A stretch of 64,000 bases of DNA. Origin: Micromonospora eburnea (GTDB lineage Bacteria > Actinomycetota > Actinomycetes > Mycobacteriales > Micromonosporaceae). The notes below the pieces were generated by a model, which ran no database searches, had not been told where the DNA came from, and saw nothing but the letters and a program-made list of their open reading frames with translations. A program made the position numbers and the translations under genes. Shown here in pieces: positions 60,321 through 64,000 of this stretch (position 1 is its first letter; the number at the start of each line of letters is the position of its first letter). The DNA lies in the NCBI RefSeq assembly GCF_900090225.1, contig NZ_FMHY01000002.1, positions 4,836,001 through 4,900,000 of the forward strand. Reading direction: 5' to 3'.

Positions 60321-60694
60321 CCCGACTCCATCACCATCATGTCCCGGCCCACCGGGCGGCGGAGGACACCGGTCATGGTGCCATGCCCCCGCCGCCTGGA
60401 CGATGGCGTCCGACCGACCGTTCCTGGTCGACCATCACAAGGGCGGCATGACCCTCGACAACAGCCGAGGGAACGGGCCATTCTCCTGAACTCGGCGGGC
60501 GCCAGGACATCCGGCGGTGAGCCACAAGAACGCGGTCTGGAAGGCCGCTTCTATTCCCTCGGCGAACTCGCGGCTGGAGTACCAATACTCCAGTCGTAGC
60601 TGGTTGATTCGGTGTCTTCGCTGGTAGTGGGCTTGTTTGGCGCGGTACTGGTGTCGGCGTCGCCATCGTGACCATCGATAGATGGCACGCCGAG
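60321..60694. other. Intergenic region with a transposase-like 3' scrap
   Basis: No intact gene. On the minus strand around 60690-60600 a frame reads RAIYRWSRWRRRHQYRAKQA followed by HYQRR, a basic end typical of IS701-type transposases (similar in character to the end at 55145) and continues open to about 60480. It is a weak relic. The upstream end near 60321 should contain the kinase promoter. Confidence 0.4.
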
Positions 60695-62761
60695 TTACGC
60701 CTGGGCACCGGGGTCAGAAGCGGGCGCAAACGCGCCGCCAGGCTGATGCGCCAGGCCGGGCTGCAGGGCTTCTGCCGGCGCTGCCGTCACGACTGCAAGG
60801 TGCGCGAGTTGAATGCGTGAGTGGATGCCGAGCTTCCGGTAGACGCGGGTGAGGTTTGCTTCGACTGCTTTGACACTGATGGTGAGGGCGGTGGCGATGT
60901 CGCGGTTGCTCGCTCCGCTGGCGGCGAGCTCGGCGCAACGCTGTTCGGCGGAGGTGAGGCGGCGGAGCGTACTGCTGTGTGCGGGAACGGGCTCCAGTTG
61001 GTGGAGGGTGCGGGTGGCGGCTTCGATCCAGGGGTGTGCCTGGTGCGTGCTGAAGAGGTCGGCGGCGCTCTGCGCGGCGGTGCGGGCGCTGGCGCGTCGG
61101 CGTCCGCGTCGTTCGGTGTGGCTGAGGGCCAGCAGGGTTCGGCCGCGTTCGATGGGCAGGTGGCGGAGGCGGTCGGCTGCGGCGGTGAGGCGGTCGGCGG
61201 CCGCATCGTAGTTGCCCAGGGTGGCTTCTAGGAGTGCCTGGGAGCGGTCGAGCGCGGGGAGGACACAGCTTCTACCTAGATCAGTCGCGGTTTCACGGGT
61301 GTCGGTCAGCAGTTCGCGGGCTTGGTCGAGGTAGCCGAGGGAGATGAGGGCTTGGGCAAGGTCGGCGTGCCAGCGCAGGACGGACGGGTCGCGGACCTGC
61401 TGGCGATTTTCAAGTGCACGGACCTCTTCCAGCGCCTCCAGGGCTTCTTTCGAACGCCCGGTGACCAGGAGAAAATGTCCGAGGGCGAAGAGGTTTCGGG
61501 AGAGGAAGATTTTGTTGTCCTCCCGCCGGGAAATGTCCGCCCCGCGGCGTGCGTGAGCGAGGGCGGAGTCGGTGCACGAGGCGGTGCCCTCGACCAGGGC
61601 GGAGGTGTAGCACGCCGGGGCGGGGTCCAAGGCGGCTCTGTCGGTAAGTGACAGGGCGCGGCCGGCGTAGTCGAGGGCCAGTCCGCACCGTCCGGCGCGG
61701 ATCTCAACTTCGGCGAGGCTGCGCAGGACATCCACGGTGCCTTCGGCGTCTCCGGTCCGCTCGGCTTCGACGAGCAGGGGCAGCAGTGCGCTGCGGGCTT
61801 CGTTCAGACGGTCGTCGAAGATGGCGTGCCGGGCGGAGAGCTGTTCGGGTGTGGCGTTGACGGGGATGTGAGTGCTGCGTGGCAGGGACAGGGCGTGGCC
61901 GAGCGTGGTCTCGGCTTGGGGGCGGCCGAGGATGCGTTGGATGCGGGCCTGCATCGTGAGGGCCATGGCGGTGGTGGCGGTGTCGCCAGCGTTCCGGGCG
62001 AGGCTGGCGGCCCGGGCGGCCTGGGCACATGCCCGGTCGGGATTGCCGTTGACGTTGGCCCAGATCGCCTGGCGGATGAGGATCTGCGCGGTCAGGTCCG
62101 GATGTCCGGCTGCTTCGTGCAGTGCGTCGGCGAACAGCTTGTCGCCGTTGTACAGGTGTTGTCCGCCTGAGTCGATCAGGGCGATGAGAGCGTTGACGCG
62201 GTTGGCGGGGCTGCTGTCGTGGTGCAGGACGAGGCGGACGGCAGCCTGGCCGCGGGGCAGGTCGCCGTTGTGGGCGGCGTCGCGGACGGCGGTCAGCGCC
62301 CGTTCGGTGAGCAGGTCGGCGTCGGCCTTCGGGGTGCGTTCGGCGGCGAGCAGAGAGAGCTCGGCCGCTAGTGCGGGTTCTCCGCGCAGCCGGGCGCGGG
62401 CGGCGGCACGGTCGGCGCGGTCGGCCGACTGCGGGTCGTTGGTGTCGGCCGCCAGCGTGGTGTGACGGTCGCGGCGGATGCTGTCGCGGCTGGCTTCGGC
62501 CAGGCGGGCGTGCAGGAGCCTGCGTGTGGCGACTGGCGGTCGGGCCGCGAGTTCGGCGCCGATCGCGGAGGCGGCGAACCGGATCTTCCCGTCGGCCTGC
62601 CCGATGTTGATCAGTCCGGCTGCCTCGGCCTCGGCTAGGAGGTTCTCGGCGGGCGGGCCGGCGAGGCGGCTCAGCAGTTCGCGGTCGGGTCGGTCGTCGA
62701 GTGCGGCGACCGTCAACAGTTCCTGAACTTCGGCCGACACAGTGCCCAGCCATTCGTTCAC
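60695..62761 (-). CDS. LuxR-family (LAL-type) regulator lacking its N-terminal ATPase
   Basis: The 688-residue protein has a C-terminal LuxR helix-turn-helix LTSAEQRCAELAASGASNRD and TISVKAVEANLTRVYRKLG (about residues 615-665) and a long helical TPR/MalT-like region before it. Typical LAL regulators are 900-1000 residues with an N-terminal Walker-type ATPase; that part is missing. Family-like residues (DDLVLPPAARRL) are readable in frame for about 15 codons upstream of the GTG start at 62761 but end at a stop, so the gene appears 5'-truncated. It may be a pseudogene or a constitutive short form. Transposase scraps lie on both sides. Confidence 0.8.
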   Translation of the reverse strand: MNEWLGTVSAEVQELLTVAALDDRPDRELLSRLAGPPAENLLAEAEAAGLINIGQADGKIRFAASAIGAELAARPPVATRRLLHARLAEASRDSIRRDRHTTLAADTNDPQSADRADRAAARARLRGEPALAAELSLLAAERTPKADADLLTERALTAVRDAAHNGDLPRGQAAVRLVLHHDSSPANRVNALIALIDSGGQHLYNGDKLFADALHEAAGHPDLTAQILIRQAIWANVNGNPDRACAQAARAASLARNAGDTATTAMALTMQARIQRILGRPQAETTLGHALSLPRSTHIPVNATPEQLSARHAIFDDRLNEARSALLPLLVEAERTGDAEGTVDVLRSLAEVEIRAGRCGLALDYAGRALSLTDRAALDPAPACYTSALVEGTASCTDSALAHARRGADISRREDNKIFLSRNLFALGHFLLVTGRSKEALEALEEVRALENRQQVRDPSVLRWHADLAQALISLGYLDQARELLTDTRETATDLGRSCVLPALDRSQALLEATLGNYDAAADRLTAAADRLRHLPIERGRTLLALSHTERRGRRRASARTAAQSAADLFSTHQAHPWIEAATRTLHQLEPVPAHSSTLRRLTSAEQRCAELAASGASNRDIATALTISVKAVEANLTRVYRKLGIHSRIQLAHLAVVTAAPAEALQPGLAHQPGGAFAPASDPGAQA

Positions 62762-63040
62762 CAGTCGGCGGGCGGCCGGCGGCAGGACTAGGTCGTCTAC
62801 GGCAAGGGGTCACTTGTGTGACTGCTCCGAACTCACAGCGGGCAGCGGAAGCGGCGTGTCCGCCACCGGTAACCGACGGGCGGGCATCGACGACACGTGG
62901 ACCGCCCGGGAACGGCGGAGTAGACGGGTCCGACCCAGGGCTTTGAGGTGGTGATCGGTCGAGGAAGGTGAGACGAGGTCAACCCCGACGCCAACTGCCC
63001 ACGCCCTACCGAGGCCGCCAGGTCAGACGGACCGAGGGGC
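62762..63040. other. Region upstream of the truncated LuxR regulator
   Basis: About 280 bases. The first 45 or so continue the LAL reading frame without a start codon; the rest has no recognisable gene. It marks the junction between the regulator fragment and the IS256 scrap. Confidence 0.4.
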
Positions 63041-63229
63041 GTGGCGACACCGCCCGACGCAGCCCGCCGGCGGGGGCACTTCCCGACCGAGCAGGCCGCG
63101 ATGAAGGCCCTATACCTCGTCGTTCAGCAGAAATGCCGGGGCGGCGGGAGTATCACCGGCCGGGTCTACGGTTGGACCAAGGCCCTCAACGCCCTGATCC
63201 TCGCCTACGGCGACCGGATCACCATCTAA
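63041..63229 (+). mobile_element. IS256-family transposase C-terminal fragment
   Basis: The frame reads RGHFPTEQAAMKALYLVVQQ, then ITGRVYGWTKALNALILAYG and DRITI with a stop at 63229. The HFP-x-(E/D) start and W-x-x-A-L-N-x-x-x-x-x-Y-G-(D/E)-R end are the C-terminal signature of IS256/mutator-type transposases. The rest of the element is absent. Confidence 0.7.
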
Positions 63230-63291
63230 CAACCTCGATCACACCACAGGCCCAAACACGGAAACCGACATACTCCCTCGCCCGAACCTTC

Positions 63292-63435
63292 TCACGCGTT
63301 GACCCAGTTACCCAACGTCGCGTCATGGATCCCCGGATCACGGGCCACGGCCGCGATCGGCTTACCAGTCTCGATCACCATCTGCACAGCCTCGACCTTG
63401 AACTGCGGGCTGAACCGACGACGCTGCTCGGGCAT
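63292..63435 (-). mobile_element. IS3-family OrfA remnant (frameshifted)
   Basis: From ATG 63435 the minus strand reads MPEQRRRFSPQFKVEAVQMV then IETGKPIAAVARD; after a frameshift HDATLGNWVNA and a stop (63294-63292). This is the helix-turn-helix protein OrfA of IS3-type elements (usually VARELGI-xxxTLxNWV), broken in the middle. No OrfB is present. Confidence 0.6.
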
Positions 63436-63607
63436 GGACTCATCCTCTCAACTCGGAGGACATGTCCAGGATCCTTGGTACACCTCAATCTGATCAGGAC
63501 GGGTCCGGGAGGACACGTGGGGGCGGCTCTGCAATCCAGCGCGGCCGACCCGAACCCCGAGATCGACACTTCGGAAAAGTTACTTCCCGGACCCGCCAAC
63601 CCCCAGC

Positions 63608-63737
63608 CTAGAACAACCCTCGCCGCAGCCTCTCCGCCTCCACGATTGCCACGGCCAGTCCGGCCTCGGCCAGCCGGCCCGGCCGCCACCTCGCCGCCCG
63701 GGCCGGCGCCGATCACCACCACGTCAAAATTCTGCAT
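63608..63737 (-). pseudogene. N-terminal relic of a pyridine nucleotide-disulfide oxidoreductase
   Basis: ATG 63737 starts MQNFDVVVIGAGPGGEVAAG, the FAD-binding GxGxxG segment of dihydrolipoamide dehydrogenase/mercuric reductase-type flavoproteins. A one-base shift then gives RLAEAGLAVAIVEAERLRRG, the expected next strand-helix, before a stop at 63610-63608. The rest of the protein (normally about 460 residues) is missing. Confidence 0.6.
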
Positions 63738-64000
63738 GCCTGGATGCTCGTCACGGCAGGCACCCGATCGCCCCGGGGTGCCCCTGGTCCTGCACCCTGG
63801 GGTGCCCGGTGAGCCCGGGCGGGGCGGCCCCGGGCGTGCGGAGGGCCGGAATGTCCTGCCCAGGGTCTCTCCCAGGGGCGGTCGGCCGGTACGGGCGATC
63901 AGAGTGACTCCGGTAGCCGGAAAGCTGAAAGAAAGTGGGCGTGCATGAAGCGGTGTGTGAATAGTTCCCAGCGAAGGAACAGGCAGGCCAGCCGAAACCG
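63738..64000. other. Right edge, no gene recognised
   Basis: The 263 bases contain no supported coding sequence. GGGGTGCCC occurs twice within about 40 bases near 63775-63812. The last 80 or so bases look like structured RNA, possibly the 5' part of a group II intron, but this is only an impression. Confidence 0.3.

Noticed and set aside
63765..63830. CRISPR-like repeats from GGGGTGCCC recurrences
   Set aside because: Only two or three short imperfect copies with irregular spacing; no spacer pattern or cas genes.

Overview
The window is high-GC actinomycete DNA (strong G/C third-position bias, GTG/TTG starts, GGAGG-type ribosome binding sites). An AfsR-type regulator, F420-type LLM oxidoreductase, fused solute-binding/VWA proteins and a Ser/Thr kinase suggest a Micromonosporaceae-like host; that placement is inference. 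No rRNA, tRNA or CRISPR array was recognised.

About 1-45 kb is a hybrid NRPS/PKS biosynthetic locus in two opposed arms. The left arm (14.3 kb down to the left edge, minus strand) is one tightly coupled operon: Gfo/Idh/MocA oxidoreductase, class III aminotransferase, sugar isomerase-like TIM barrel, a solute-binding-protein homologue without signal peptide, a DegT/StsC-type aminotransferase, a radical SAM protein, a glycosyltransferase fused to a carrier domain, a stand-alone adenylation domain, a PCP-C-A-PCP NRPS, and a PKS whose ketosynthase runs off the edge. The first genes look like an aminocyclitol or amino-sugar pathway feeding a carrier-bound intermediate. An aminoglycoside-phosphotransferase-like gene (15.3-16.3 kb) and a heterodimeric ABC exporter (16.4-19.9 kb) fit self-protection and export.

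The middle (20-30.7 kb) has an LLM oxidoreductase, a BhaA-like flavin halogenase, a degraded Na+/H+ antiporter, an A-PCP-C-A-PCP NRPS, and a 2.6 kb gene-free stretch with the tail of a second LanB-like gene plus IS110 and ISAs1 scraps. The right arm (30.8-41.8 kb, plus strand) has a PKS (KS-AT-KR-DH-ACP), a LanB-type (lantibiotic dehydratase/PEARL family) protein, an adenylation-domain tail with PCP, and a frameshifted C-A protein lacking just that tail. It abuts hydroxyphenylglycine genes: 4-hydroxymandelate synthase, a 5' stub of hydroxymandelate oxidase, and divergent HpgT.

From about 45 kb the content is mostly general: an SDR/TetR pair sharing two operator palindromes, a HEAT-repeat protein, a 1032-residue AfsR/SARP regulator, two secreted repeat proteins, a DinB pseudogene next to an IS701 scrap, two tandem solute-binding/VWA membrane proteins with a Ser/Thr kinase, a truncated LuxR (LAL) regulator, and a right edge with IS256, IS3 and flavoprotein remnants.

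The most unusual points are a tRNA-dependent LanB-type enzyme inside an NRPS/PKS operon with a relic of a second copy, a glycosyltransferase-carrier fusion, and an adenylation domain whose C-terminal part and PCP lie upstream of the rest, next to what looks like a rearrangement breakpoint.
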